Shown here in pieces: positions 1-7,995 of a stretch of 64,000 bases of DNA. Made by a program: the position numbers and the translations under genes. This stretch comes from an uncultured Schumannella sp. GTDB taxonomy: Bacteria; Actinomycetota; Actinomycetes; Actinomycetales; Microbacteriaceae. The notes beneath the pieces are model-generated. The model did no database searches. It saw only the letters and a program-made list of their open reading frames with translations, and had not been told where the DNA came from. The DNA lies in assembly GCF_905479755.1 (NCBI RefSeq), contig NZ_CAJQNT010000021.1, positions 1-64,000 on the forward strand, given 5' to 3'. Each line of letters begins with the position of its first letter. Within the stretch, counting starts at the first letter, position 1.

Positions 1-24
1 TGTGATGTCTCACGACATCGTGGA

Positions 25-60
25 CGGGCGAACCCCCATTTTCGGGGTTCGCCCGTTTTT
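25..60 (+). terminator. hairpin with T-tract inside the IS left end
   Basis: A perfect 12-bp stem (25-36 with 44-55), a 7-nt loop and a run of Ts from 56. The T-tract lies on the plus strand, so it would stop transcripts entering the element from the left. It sits directly beyond the transposase stop codon on the other strand. IS elements often carry such a block against outside transcription. Confidence 0.7.
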
Positions 61-1214
61 CATTCTTTGGCTTGGTAGCCCTTGTTCGGGTTGATGATGT
101 GCTCAGCGATGACTTCTCCGTCGGGGGTGATCGTGGTGGCGTGGAGGCCGTGGATGAGGACGATGACCGCGGTGCGGGCGTGGGTGCGGCCGTAGCCGAG
201 GTGCATCATGCGGTTCGCGAAGCGCAATGACACTTTCCCGCCGGCGTCGATGGTGTCGTAGCGGACTCGCCAAATGTTCGGGTCGTCTGGCTGGGTCGGT
301 GCCGCCTTGGGGATCAGGGCGTAGGCGAAGGCCGGGGTGCGCCGGTTCAGGGACCGGTGCGGGCGGTGCTCGTTGTAGTGGGTGCGGAACTCGTCGAGTT
401 CGTGCTGCAGCTCGGCAAGGGTCGTTGCGGGGCGGACGGTGAGGCGCTTTTTGAGCGTCTGCCAGAACCGCTCGATCTTGCCTTGCGTGGTGGGTTTGTA
501 GGGGCGGCCGTTCTTCTGGGTGATGCCGTGCAGGGCCAGCAGGGTCTCGAAGGCGTTGCCGCCGGTGCGAGCACGGCTGCCGCCGGCGAAGCGGGTGGTG
601 AAGATGTTCCCGTTGTCTGTCAACGTCGCCGCCGGATAGCCATACTCTGAGGCGGCTTGTTGGAAGGTGTCGGTGACGGTGCGGCCGTTGGCGCGGGTGT
701 GGGCGCTGAGGTGGGTCAGGTATCGGGAGTGGTCATCGAGCCAGGCGATGATCTCGACCTCGCTGTCGTCGGCGAGCTGCCAGTGGGTGGTGTCGGATTG
801 CCAGAGCTCGTTGGGCCGCTCGGCGGTGAACCGCTGCCAGGAGGAGCGGGGTCTCTTCTGGGGTTGCGGGGTGATCACCGCCGCGCCGCGCAGGATCCGC
901 CAGATCGTCGACCGCGACACCGTCGTGCCCTCGACTGCCAGGACGGCGACGATCGTGTCGGCGCCAGCATCGAGCCCGTCGGCGGCCAGCTGGGCGCGCA
1001 ACTGCAGTATGCGAGCCCGCACCGCGTCCGGGGTTCGACGAGGGCTGGATCCGGGCGCCCTCGAGCGAGGCAGGAAGGCTGCCTCGCCCTCGGTGAGCCA
1101 CCGCTGGTGAAGCTTATGGACCAGTGACTTCGAGACCCCATGTATGCGGGCCGCTTCCCGCATGGAGAGTCCCTGGACGGTGACGGCGAGGATCAACACT
1201 TCGGCTTTGCTCAC
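60..1214 (-). CDS. IS481-family transposase
   Basis: A 384-residue transposase starting with GTG. An N-terminal helix-turn-helix (about residues 15-35, LSMREAARIHGVSKS) should bind the terminal repeats. The integrase-core catalytic triad is intact: Asp141 (WQSD), Asp200 (TLTDNG) and Glu248 (GKIERF). The C-terminal tail after the triad has the usual length. No frameshift or internal stop is present, so the element may still be active. It is the only gene of the element and is transcribed away from the repeat cluster at 1239-1314. The DNA-cutting and strand-transfer role is known for the family; activity here is inferred. Confidence 0.93.
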   Translation of the reverse strand: MSKAEVLILAVTVQGLSMREAARIHGVSKSLVHKLHQRWLTEGEAAFLPRSRAPGSSPRRTPDAVRARILQLRAQLAADGLDAGADTIVAVLAVEGTTVSRSTIWRILRGAAVITPQPQKRPRSSWQRFTAERPNELWQSDTTHWQLADDSEVEIIAWLDDHSRYLTHLSAHTRANGRTVTDTFQQAASEYGYPAATLTDNGNIFTTRFAGGSRARTGGNAFETLLALHGITQKNGRPYKPTTQGKIERFWQTLKKRLTVRPATTLAELQHELDEFRTHYNEHRPHRSLNRRTPAFAYALIPKAAPTQPDDPNIWRVRYDTIDAGGKVSLRFANRMMHLGYGRTHARTAVIVLIHGLHATTITPDGEVIAEHIINPNKGYQAKE

Positions 1215-1238
1215 CTGCTGACACTGCCGCGGCCAGGG

Positions 1239-1314
1239 TGTCCACGATGACGTGAGACATCACGGCCTCACCAACCCTGCTGTCCACGATGACGTGAGAC
1301 AGGTGTCCACGATG
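1239..1314. repeat. iterated copies of the IS terminal-repeat motif
   Basis: A 21-bp word (tgtccacgatga then cgtgagaca) occurs at 1239-1259 as part of the right terminal repeat. It recurs exactly and in direct orientation at 1281-1301, and its first part recurs at 1304-1314. The extra copies could be auxiliary transposase-binding sites or the scar of an earlier copy of the same element. Confidence 0.75.
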
Positions 1315-1357
1315 TACCGAAACCACACACTGCCGAGGGCACATCCGGCGATAACCG

Positions 1358-1987
1358 CTATCGGGCAGCGCTCTGCGGCTCCGGCTCGATCTCGCCCTCG
1401 AACACGACATCGCCGGCGGCGTCACGCGAGGTGGCCGCCGTCTGCTCTGCGGCCCAGCGCTGCTGGTCGGCGATGACCGGGTCGACGGCGTCGGTCTCGT
1501 AGCTCCAACGCTCGAGGTCGAGGCCGAACAGCTTCTTGGCGCGACGCGGATGCGCGACCCACTCCACGAGGCGCTCGCGGTATTCGCGCAGGCTCTGCTC
1601 GGCCTGGAAGCTGAAGCTCACCGAGTTGACGCGCATGTCGGCGAGTTCGTGCGCCGCCCAATCGGCGGCCATGGCGGCGCCGGAGATCGGCAGCAGCCGA
1701 ACCTGGATGTCGGCGGCGGCCGCCAGCTGTTGCGAGTGATCTTTGGCCGCGGCCGACTGGCTGTGCCAGGTCGCGGCGTGCGAGGCCGAGGTCACCAGCG
1801 CGGCGACGGCGGCGGCGCGCGTCTCGCGGTCGCGCTGGACTACCAGTCTCTTGGTGGCGGAACGGCCGATGGCCGCCGCCACGAGACCCGCGATCAGAAC
1901 CGCGAGAAACGGGAGAATCGTGCTCGTCACGAGCCGCTGGCCGTCGGTCGACCAGAACCATTCCACGAAGCTGTTCCACCACTGCAT
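1358..1987 (-). CDS. membrane-anchored hypothetical protein
   Basis: A 209-residue protein of unknown function. Residues about 20-42 form one hydrophobic segment (TSTILPFLAVLIAGLVAAA), followed by basic residues, so the N terminus is anchored and the rest is probably cytoplasmic. The soluble part is rich in Ala, Gln and charged residues and is probably helical. No enzymatic motif was recognised. The start is supported by a leaderless-type promoter whose -10 box ends exactly 6 nt before the ATG. Confidence 0.75.
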   Translation of the reverse strand: MQWWNSFVEWFWSTDGQRLVTSTILPFLAVLIAGLVAAAIGRSATKRLVVQRDRETRAAAVAALVTSASHAATWHSQSAAAKDHSQQLAAAADIQVRLLPISGAAMAADWAAHELADMRVNSVSFSFQAEQSLREYRERLVEWVAHPRRAKKLFGLDLERWSYETDAVDPVIADQQRWAAEQTAATSRDAAGDVVFEGEIEPEPQSAAR

Positions 1988-1993
1988 GGCCGC

Positions 1994-1999
1994 ACACTA
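1994..1999 (-). promoter_or_regulatory. leaderless -10 box (TAGTGT)
   Basis: TAGTGT on the minus strand is followed by exactly 6 nt and then the ATG at 1987. This spacing recurs at many genes in this window and places the transcript start at the start codon. Confidence 0.55.
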
Positions 2000-2091
2000 T
2001 CCCTCGCGAGCCGTGCATCCCGGTTGATTTGGGCCAGCGCGCCGGACTCTCGGCGTGCGTTCAGCGGCGCGTCGGGCGCGCGCGAAGCGCG

Positions 2092-2361
2092 CTACCCGTA
2101 GCGCAGGGCGTCGATCGCCTCATCGGCCGAGGCGAAGTCGCCGAGCTCGGTGAAGTGCGACGCGCCGCGGGCGAGACGCTTGCTGACCCAGCGCACCCCG
2201 GCGCCGGAACGCTCGACCGGCTCGAGATACCCGAGAACCTCACCCGAGGCGAGCACGACGCGATGAAGCCCGCTGGCCAGCGCCACGACACGGATTCCGT
2301 GCCGTTCGTGGCGCGGCGCGAGTTCACTCGGCGCCGGGATCCGTTCCCGCAGGAGGTTCAT
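2092..2361 (-). CDS. small hypothetical protein
   Basis: An 89-residue soluble protein without a recognised domain. It contains a strand-rich middle (IRVVALASGLHRVVLASGEV) and a C-terminal acidic helix. The ATG lies 6 nt after a TAGTCT box (2368-2373) that overlaps the stop codon of the DMT transporter gene upstream. It may therefore have its own leaderless transcript besides readthrough. The function is unknown. Confidence 0.6.
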   Translation of the reverse strand: MNLLRERIPAPSELAPRHERHGIRVVALASGLHRVVLASGEVLGYLEPVERSGAGVRWVSKRLARGASHFTELGDFASADEAIDALRYG

Positions 2362-2367
2362 GTCCGC

Positions 2368-2373
2368 AGACTA
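2368..2373 (-). promoter_or_regulatory. leaderless -10 box (TAGTCT) overlapping a stop codon
   Basis: TAGTCT on the minus strand includes the TAG stop of the upstream transporter gene and precedes the ATG at 2361 by 6 nt. Confidence 0.5.
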
Positions 2374-3339
2374 GAGCGGACCTCCGACGGTGGGGATGCT
2401 GGCGGTCGAGGGCGGCAGCGCGAGATCGGCGGCGACGACCGTCTTGGCGGCGCGCGCCGTTTGGGCGAGCACGATGCCGACCAGCACGACGCCGGCGCCG
2501 AGCAACTGGATCGTGTCGAGTGTTTCGCCGAGCCACAGCCACGCGAACAGGAACGCGAACAGCACCTCGCTCGAGGCGACGACTCCCGCGGCGGTGGCAG
2601 TGAGGTACTTGAGCGCTGTGAATGACAGGAGGAAGGTCACGAACGAGCCGGCGATCGCGGTGACGATCAACGGCATCCACAGCGGAAGCTCGAGGCTGCC
2701 GTGCACGCCCGCGAGTTCGGTCGGCTGCACGAAGATCCCCGCATCGAGTTCCCACCACCCGCTGAACAGTGCCCAGAAGGCGGTGGCGAAGGTGCCCGTC
2801 CAGAACGCGACGGCGAGCGGCGAGGTCCGCGAGACCTGGCGTTCGCCGACCACGAAGTAGATCGTGAGCGAGGCGGCCGCCCCCAGACCGAACAGCACCC
2901 CGAGCGCGTTCAGGGCGCTCGCCCAGATCTGTGCCACCAGGGCGAGCCCGGCGAGCACGAAGGCGATGGCGAACCAGAGCCGCCGCCGCACCTTTTCGTG
3001 GAACACGAAGAAGGCAACGAGTGCGACGAAGAGCACCGCGAGGTATTCGAGCAGGAGCGCGATGCCGACCGGGAGCAGCGCGATCGCCGCGGCGTAGCTG
3101 GCTTGAAGCAGCGCGAGCCCGAACACGCCGAGGATCGCCATGATGCCGACTCGTCGCCATCCGATGCGGAACCCGTTGCGGTCCACGACGAGCAGCGCGA
3201 CGCCGGCGCTGATCGCGATGCCGAGGGTGCGTAGGAGGGTGAGTTGCGTGGCGCTGAGATCCGTCTCCAGGATCAGCTTCGTGAGGCTGCCGTTGGCGCC
3301 GAACAGGACCGCCGCGAGCAGCGCGTAGACATATCCCAT
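2371..3339 (-). CDS. DMT-superfamily (EamA) transporter
   Basis: A 322-residue integral membrane protein with about ten hydrophobic segments arranged as two EamA repeats. The N-terminal LLAAVLFGANGSLTK and the second-half FLFAWLWLGET are typical EamA signatures. The family exports or imports small metabolites such as amino acids or purines across the cytoplasmic membrane; the substrate cannot be read here. The ATG follows directly, without a gap, on the TAG stop of the upstream aldo/keto reductase gene, so the two are almost certainly co-transcribed and translationally coupled. Confidence 0.88.
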   Translation of the reverse strand: MGYVYALLAAVLFGANGSLTKLILETDLSATQLTLLRTLGIAISAGVALLVVDRNGFRIGWRRVGIMAILGVFGLALLQASYAAAIALLPVGIALLLEYLAVLFVALVAFFVFHEKVRRRLWFAIAFVLAGLALVAQIWASALNALGVLFGLGAAASLTIYFVVGERQVSRTSPLAVAFWTGTFATAFWALFSGWWELDAGIFVQPTELAGVHGSLELPLWMPLIVTAIAGSFVTFLLSFTALKYLTATAAGVVASSEVLFAFLFAWLWLGETLDTIQLLGAGVVLVGIVLAQTARAAKTVVAADLALPPSTASIPTVGGPL

Positions 3340-4362
3340 CTAGACCCGGCCGGTGCCCTGGACCGCGAGCGGTTCGATCGCGGCCAGCTCGTCGGAGGTC
3401 AACTCGAGGTTGTCGAGGGCGCCGAGACTCGACTCCAGTTGTGCGACGCTCGACGCGCCGATCAGGGCGCTCGTGACCTGCGGGTGGCGCAGCACCCAGG
3501 CCAGAGCCAGTTGTGCGAGCGACTGGCCGCGCGCCTCGGCGATGCGCTGCAGGCCGCGAACGCGCTCGAGATACTCCGGCGTGAGGTTCTTCTCGGTCAG
3601 CCAACGGCCCTCGGCGGCGCGCGAGTCCGCCGGCACGCCGTTCAGGTAGCGGTCGGTCAGGAGTCCCTGGGCGAGGGGCGAGAACACGATGCTGCCCGCG
3701 CCCACCCCGTCGAGCACCGGCAACAGTCCGCCCTCGACCGGCGCGCGGTCGAACATGTTGTAGCGCGGCTGGTGAATGAGCAGCGGGATGCCTTCCGCCG
3801 CGAGCGCGGCCGCGGCGGCGCGCGTCTGATCGGGCGCGTAGTTCGAGATGCCGGCGTAGAGCGCTTTGCCGCTGCGCACCGCATGGGCGAGCGCGCCCAT
3901 CGTCTCCTCGATCGGCGTCTCGGGGTCGGGCCGGTGGTGGTAGAAGATGTCGACGTAGTCGAGACCCATGCGTAGCAGCGACGCGTCGAGCGAACTCAGC
4001 AGGTACTTGCGCGATCCCCACTCGCCGTAGGGGCCCGGGTGCATGTAGTAGCCGGCCTTGCTCGAAATGACGATCTCGTCGCGGTAGGGCGCGAAATCTT
4101 CGGCGAAGATCCGCCCGAAGTTCGCTTCGGCGCTTCCCGCGGGCGGCCCGTAGTTGTTGGCGAGGTCGAAGTGCGTCACCCCGAGATCGAACGCGCGGCG
4201 CAGGATCGCCCGTTGGGTCTCGATCGGGCGATCATCGCCGAAGTTGTTCCAGAGTCCGAGCGAGATTCGGGGCAGGAGCAGGCCGCTGCGCCCCGAACGG
4301 GCGTAGCCCATCGAGTCGTAGCGGGCGTCATCGGCGATATAGGGGGGAGGCATCCGGAGCAT
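3340..4362 (-). CDS. aldo/keto reductase, YghZ/MgrA type
   Basis: A 340-residue NADPH-dependent reductase with the TIM-barrel aldo/keto reductase fold. Visible family features are the catalytic Tyr in THFDLANNYGPP, the Lys in VISSKAGYYMHPGPYG, the His in YVDIFYHHRPDPETP, and the C-terminal cofactor loop SALIGASSVAQL. The insert after the Lys and the overall length match the YghZ branch, which reduces glyceraldehyde 3-phosphate and methylglyoxal-like aldehydes. The substrate here is inferred. It is the first gene of a pair with the DMT transporter. A TACGCT box ends 6 nt before the ATG. Confidence 0.9.
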   Translation of the reverse strand: MLRMPPPYIADDARYDSMGYARSGRSGLLLPRISLGLWNNFGDDRPIETQRAILRRAFDLGVTHFDLANNYGPPAGSAEANFGRIFAEDFAPYRDEIVISSKAGYYMHPGPYGEWGSRKYLLSSLDASLLRMGLDYVDIFYHHRPDPETPIEETMGALAHAVRSGKALYAGISNYAPDQTRAAAAALAAEGIPLLIHQPRYNMFDRAPVEGGLLPVLDGVGAGSIVFSPLAQGLLTDRYLNGVPADSRAAEGRWLTEKNLTPEYLERVRGLQRIAEARGQSLAQLALAWVLRHPQVTSALIGASSVAQLESSLGALDNLELTSDELAAIEPLAVQGTGRV

Positions 4363-4368
4363 GCTCTC

Positions 4369-4374
4369 AGCGTA
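4369..4374 (-). promoter_or_regulatory. leaderless -10 box (TACGCT)
   Basis: TACGCT on the minus strand lies exactly 6 nt before the aldo/keto reductase ATG at 4362, which supports that start codon. Confidence 0.5.
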
Positions 4375-4445
4375 GATCCAGACCGGGCCGGAACGAATCG
4401 TCCGCGACGTCGGTTGAAGTGGATGTTCCCCTCAGTTACCGAAAG

Positions 4446-4451
4446 TAGGGT
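4446..4451 (+). promoter_or_regulatory. leaderless -10 box (TAGGGT) of msrA
   Basis: TAGGGT ends 6 nt before the msrA ATG at 4458. No clear -35 box or ribosome binding site is seen. Confidence 0.5.
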
Positions 4452-4457
4452 CACAGC

Positions 4458-4985
4458 ATGCGCACATTCGTTCTCGCTGGCGGTTGCTTCTGGTGCCTCG
4501 ACGCGGTCTACCGCACGCTCAAGGGCGTGCACGACGTCGTGTCGGGCTACACCGGAGGGGATTTCGCGAATCCCGACTACGAGTCCGTCTGCACCGGGCA
4601 GACCGGGCACGCGGAGGCGGTCAAGGTGGTGTTCGACGAGGCGGTGATTCCGGCCGAGGTCATCCTCGACGTGTTCTTCACGCTCCACGACCCGCGCCAG
4701 CTGAATCGGCAGGGCAATGATGTCGGCACGCAGTACCGTTCGGCGATGTTCTACGCCGATGACGCCGAGAAGGCCGAGTTCGAGTCGGCGATCGCGCGCG
4801 CGTCCGAGTATTGGGACGGCGGCATCGTGACCGAGGTCTCGCCCCTCGGGGCGTGGTTCGACGCGGAGGAGTACCACCAGAACTTCTTCGCCAAGAACCC
4901 GACGCAGGGCTACTGCCTCGCCGTGGCGCTGCCCAAGGTCAACAAGGTTCGCCGTTCGTACGCGGAGTTCGTTCAGGCCTCGTAG
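4458..4985 (+). CDS. msrA: peptide-methionine (S)-S-oxide reductase
   Basis: A 175-residue enzyme that reduces the S-epimer of methionine sulfoxide in proteins and free methionine, repairing oxidative damage in the cytoplasm. The signature GGCFWC puts the catalytic Cys at residue 10, with Cys13 beside it. Further family blocks are VVSGYTGGDFANPDYESVC, TGHAEAV and FFTLHDPRQLNRQGND. Cys152 in the C-terminal part could act as resolving cysteine. The length is typical. It is a single gene divergent from the aldo/keto reductase, and both promoters look leaderless. Confidence 0.96.
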   Translation: MRTFVLAGGCFWCLDAVYRTLKGVHDVVSGYTGGDFANPDYESVCTGQTGHAEAVKVVFDEAVIPAEVILDVFFTLHDPRQLNRQGNDVGTQYRSAMFYADDAEKAEFESAIARASEYWDGGIVTEVSPLGAWFDAEEYHQNFFAKNPTQGYCLAVALPKVNKVRRSYAEFVQAS

Positions 4986-5002
4986 CGGTCGAGAACAGAA
5001 GC

Positions 5003-5050
5003 TTGCGCTGATTGGCTAGTGGCATTAGCCTATGGCTATGGACGTTAGCC
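5003..5050 (+). promoter_or_regulatory. promoter with twin 17-bp TetR-type operators
   Basis: A -35 box TTGCGC (5003-5008), a 17-nt spacer and a -10 box TAGCCT (5026-5031) place the transcript start at the ATG at 5038. Two 17-bp inverted repeats with the arms GGCTA and TAGCC lie at 5014-5030 and 5034-5050. Their centres are 20 bp apart, two helical turns. The first covers the -10 box and the second the start codon, which is ideal for repression. The TetR gene at 5891 is the obvious candidate regulator. Confidence 0.7.
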
Positions 5051-5898
5051 AGTCAGTCGAGTCCCGCGTTCTGGTCCGCCCGGACGCACGCATCGCGTAT
5101 CGCGTTGCCGGGGACGGCCCCCTGGTCGTCGCCGTCCCCGGAATGGGAGACCTCGCGTCGAGCTATCGCGACCTCGCCTCCGACCTCATCGCCGCCGGCT
5201 ACCGGGTCGCCGTCACCGAGCTTCGCGGCCACGGCGCATCCTCCGCCGATGTCGCCGAACAGGGTGATGAGGCGACGGCGGGCGACATCATCGCCCTCAT
5301 CGACGAACTCGGGTCGCCCGCCGTCGTGATCGCCAACTCGATGGGGGCGGCAGCGGCGGTGCTCGCCGCGGCCGACCGCCCCGAGCTCGTGCGCGGGCTC
5401 GTCCTCGTCGGGCCCGTGCTGCGCGACGCCGAAGGCTCGGCCTTCGCTGCCGCGATGACGAAGCTGTTGTTGCGGGTGGTGCTCGCACGCCCGTGGGGCG
5501 CACGGCTGTGGAGCTCGATGTACCGCAGCTACTTCCACCGCGGTCGCGCCGCGGCATGGCGAGACGCCCACGCGGACGCGATTCGCGCCTCGCTCGATGC
5601 CGACCACCTGCGGAGTTTCCGGGCGCTCACCCAAGTGCTCACCCACCGCGCGGTCACCCCGCGTCTGAGCGATGTCACCGTGCCCGCGCTCATCGTCGTG
5701 GGCTCCCTCGATCCCGACTACGCCGACCCGGTCGCCGAACTCGAGTGGATGTCGGCGCGACTGCCCGGGCGCGCCGAACTCGTCGAGGGCGTCGCGCACT
5801 ACCCGCATGTGCAGGCTCCCGAGCTCGTGACGCCGTGGACGCTCGAGTACCTCGCCTCGCGTCGCTCCGACGAGAACTGGGTCGGCGCGAATGCCTAG
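5038..5898 (+). CDS. alpha/beta hydrolase
   Basis: A 286-residue soluble alpha/beta hydrolase. The nucleophile elbow is ANSMGA with Ser101. The acid is probably in VGSLDPDYADP and the His in VAHYPHVQ. The LRGHGAS block after strand 4 is typical of esterase and haloperoxidase-like members. The substrate is unknown. An ATG at 5032 is also in frame, but the promoter geometry places the transcript start at 5038, so the leaderless start is preferred. It overlaps the following TetR gene by 8 bp. The pair looks like a ligand-induced detoxification unit. Confidence 0.85.
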   Translation: MDVSQSVESRVLVRPDARIAYRVAGDGPLVVAVPGMGDLASSYRDLASDLIAAGYRVAVTELRGHGASSADVAEQGDEATAGDIIALIDELGSPAVVIANSMGAAAAVLAAADRPELVRGLVLVGPVLRDAEGSAFAAAMTKLLLRVVLARPWGARLWSSMYRSYFHRGRAAAWRDAHADAIRASLDADHLRSFRALTQVLTHRAVTPRLSDVTVPALIVVGSLDPDYADPVAELEWMSARLPGRAELVEGVAHYPHVQAPELVTPWTLEYLASRRSDENWVGANA

Positions 5899-6487
5899 AG
5901 CGGGGCTGTCAGCGGATGCCGTCGTCGAACTCGCGGTTTCACTCGTCGACGAGCGCAGCGACGGGCTCGACTCGCTCACGCTCGCCGCGATCGCCGCGCG
6001 CGCGGGGGTTGCTGTTCCCAGTCTGTACAAGCACGTCGCGTCCCTCGACGAGGTGCGGCGACGCGTGACCCTGATCGCCGTCCGAGAGCTGACACGGCGG
6101 GCCGGCGACGCGGCGACGAGCGCCGCCCCGAGCGATAGGTTCCGAGCGGTCGCCCATGCGATCCGACGGTTCTCGCATGAGCATCCGGGGCTCGCCGCCG
6201 CCGCGCAGGCCAGTGGCGACCGCCAGGGCGACGCCCTGGACGCGGAGATTGCCGCGGCGGGACGCGACGCGATCGCGGTCGTGGTGGAGTCGCTGTCGAG
6301 CTACGGCGTTCCGCCCGAGCATCTGGTTGATGTGGTGCGCGCGGCGCGTGCGACGGTGATGGGGTTCGTCGTGTTGGAGGCCTCCGGCGGGTTCGGGCTC
6401 CCCGACGACGTGGACGCCAGCTTTTCGGCGCTACTGGACGTGTTCGAGGCGGGCGTCGCGGCTCAGTACTCGCCGAAACCTGCCTGA
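5891..6487 (+). CDS. TetR/AcrR-family regulator
   Basis: A 198-residue repressor-type protein. The N-terminal helix-turn-helix (about residues 22-52) contains LTLAAIAARAGVAVPSLYKHV, a strong TetR signature ending in the YKHV recognition helix. The C-terminal helical domain resembles the WHG subgroup. It overlaps the hydrolase gene and therefore probably controls it, with itself, through the twin palindromes at 5014-5050. The ligand is unknown, possibly a substrate of the hydrolase. Confidence 0.88.
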   Translation: MPRAGLSADAVVELAVSLVDERSDGLDSLTLAAIAARAGVAVPSLYKHVASLDEVRRRVTLIAVRELTRRAGDAATSAAPSDRFRAVAHAIRRFSHEHPGLAAAAQASGDRQGDALDAEIAAAGRDAIAVVVESLSSYGVPPEHLVDVVRAARATVMGFVVLEASGGFGLPDDVDASFSALLDVFEAGVAAQYSPKPA

Positions 6488-6586
6488 ACGCGAGCTTGGC
6501 ATTGCTGGGCACAGTGCGGAGCCCTCTGGCGATGTGCCGGGGTTCGGCGTAGCGTGCGAAGAGCACCGGAAAGGAGTTCTTCGAAG

Positions 6587-6799
6587 ATGAACGACAACAT
6601 GATGACCGGTCAGCGCTGGGTTGCCTTCGGGCAGGCCGGGGCGGTCGGTTCGATCGAACACACCGACGACGGCTACACCGTCCGGTTCTTGGACGACGAC
6701 GAGCCGCGGGGAACCTACCCGACGCTCCAAGTCGCCAAGAGCGCGTTGCACGCCGCCATGACCCCGGGCTCCGATTGGCCGGAGTTCCGCGAACACTGA
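6587..6799 (+). CDS. small conserved-looking protein
   Basis: A 70-residue soluble protein starting at the ATG after GGAAAGGAG (6568-6575). An upstream in-frame start would remove this ribosome binding site and is less likely. The sequence is GQRWVAFGQAG, then a Gly/Asp-rich beta segment (DDGYTVRFLDDDE) and a final helix ending WPEFREH. Compact proteins of this kind recur in Actinobacteria without a known role, as far as I recall. No motif for catalysis is visible. Confidence 0.75.
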   Translation: MNDNMMTGQRWVAFGQAGAVGSIEHTDDGYTVRFLDDDEPRGTYPTLQVAKSALHAAMTPGSDWPEFREH

Positions 6800-6833
6800 G
6801 CACCCCTCCCGCGGGCGATTCGTCCCCGGGAGC

Positions 6834-6876
6834 GAAGGCCCCGTCCTCTCCACATCTGGAGGGTGACGGGGCCTTC
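6834..6876 (+). terminator. strong GC hairpin after the small protein gene
   Basis: A 12-bp perfect outer stem (6834-6845 with 6865-6876) continues into an inner ctctcc/ggaggg stem around a 6-nt loop. No T-tract follows, so this is a GC-type terminator or a processing site. Confidence 0.6.
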
Positions 6877-6998
6877 GTCGTCGGCGCCGCGTCGAGCATG
6901 GGGGAACGGATGCCGGGGTCCCCTCCGGCACGAACGGCACCCCGGCATCCGGCCGCTCTCCGCACTCGCGGAGAGACCCGCATCCGAAGGAGCCGCAC

Positions 6999-7529
6999 AT
7001 GTCTGACACCATCACCCTCACCGGGCTCGTGGCCACCGAGCCGCGCCACCTCGTCACGGGGGAGGGCCTGCCGATCACTTCGTTCCGTCTCGCGAGCACG
7101 CAGCGCCGCTACGATCGCGGCCAGCAGCGCTGGATCGACGGCGACACGAACTGGTTCACGATCACGTCGTTCCGTCAGGTCGCGCTCAACGTGAACGCGT
7201 CTGTGCGCAAGGGTCAGCGCGTCGTGGTCACCGGGCGGCTGCGGGTGCGCGACTGGGAGAGCGGCGAGAAGGTCGGCACCACGGTCGAGGTCGACGCCGA
7301 CGCGATCGGCCACGATCTGGCCTGGGGCACCGCGAGCTTCACCCGCTCGGTCGCGACCACGGTCGCCGCCGAGGCGGTCTCCGACCCGCGGCCCGAGCCC
7401 GAGGAGGGCGAGGGCAGCGGCGCTGCCGACTCCGCTCCCGATGGCGATCGCGCCGAGGTCGCGGACGCGGCCTCGACCGAGACCTCGCCCGAGTCCGCCG
7501 ACCGCGAGCCCGTGGCGACGCCGTTCTAG
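6999..7529 (+). CDS. ssb: single-stranded DNA-binding protein (accessory SSB)
   Basis: A 176-residue protein with an N-terminal OB fold (about residues 1-110: ITLTGLVATEPRHL, RLASTQRR, WFTITSFRQVALNV, GQRVVVTGRLRVR). A low-complexity acidic Ala/Glu/Ser linker follows. It ends in TPF rather than the acidic DDDIPF tip that recruits partners to the main SSB. This suits a paralogous SSB used in recombination or stress rather than replication. It stands alone with no replication genes nearby. The role is inferred. Confidence 0.88.
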   Translation: MSDTITLTGLVATEPRHLVTGEGLPITSFRLASTQRRYDRGQQRWIDGDTNWFTITSFRQVALNVNASVRKGQRVVVTGRLRVRDWESGEKVGTTVEVDADAIGHDLAWGTASFTRSVATTVAAEAVSDPRPEPEEGEGSGAADSAPDGDRAEVADAASTETSPESADREPVATPF

Positions 7530-7548
7530 GCGCCGCCACGGCGCATGC

Positions 7549-7911
7549 TCAGGAGTAGGACGAGTCGCTCCCGGCGCCCGTGATCGCGATCGCGACGATC
7601 CACCACACGGTCGTCAGCACGATCAGGGCGACCGTGGCGTAGCCGAAGCTGAAGCCGGTGACGGCGAGGGCCTTGCCGGTGCCTCCCATCGCCTTCGATT
7701 TGGCGACGCCGAGGTGTCCGAAGATCACGGCGAGCACGGCGGGCAGGAACGCGAGGAACGCCGCGACAAGCCCGATGATCGGAATCAGCGCCCAGATGCC
7801 GATCACGATGGCGGCGATACCGAGCGCGAGGCTGGCGATCGCGAGGCCGTTCGACGGCTTCGCGGGGATCGGAGCGTAGGCAGGCGGCAGTGGCGGCGTG
7901 GGAGTCGTCAT
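7549..7911 (-). CDS. DUF4190-type small membrane protein
   Basis: A 120-residue protein with a short Pro/Thr-rich cytoplasmic lead (TPTPPLPPAYAPIPAKP) and two or three hydrophobic segments with the family pattern NGLAIASLALGIAAI and LAVIFGHLGVAKSK. Such proteins are common in Actinobacteria and have no assigned function. The ATG at 7911 is chosen because the Pro-rich lead begins there. A TACGCT box lies 7 nt upstream on the minus strand, compatible with leaderless expression. Confidence 0.82.
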   Translation of the reverse strand: MTTPTPPLPPAYAPIPAKPSNGLAIASLALGIAAIVIGIWALIPIIGLVAAFLAFLPAVLAVIFGHLGVAKSKAMGGTGKALAVTGFSFGYATVALIVLTTVWWIVAIAITGAGSDSSYS

Positions 7912-7983
7912 GACCTCGAGCGTAGAGAATGTCGCGCGCCCCTGCCAGGCTCCGCGACGGTGCGAGGGACGCGAGCATCGCTC

Positions 7984-7989
7984 TAGGCT
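7984..7989 (+). promoter_or_regulatory. leaderless -10 box (TAGGCT)
   Basis: TAGGCT ends 6 nt before the lipoprotein ATG at 7996. No ribosome binding site is present. Confidence 0.55.
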
Positions 7990-7995
7990 GGGGGC

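Larger units (their letters stand above)
2..1263 (-). mobile_element. IS481-family insertion sequence
   Basis: A complete element bounded by near-perfect 24-bp terminal inverted repeats at 2-25 and 1240-1263, differing at one base, and containing one intact transposase gene. The left repeat starts at base 2, so any flanking target duplication on that side lies outside the window. The inner part of the right repeat recurs at 1281-1301 and partly at 1302-1314, so the outer boundary on the right is ambiguous. The family call rests on the single-ORF transposase with a DDE core. Confidence 0.85.
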
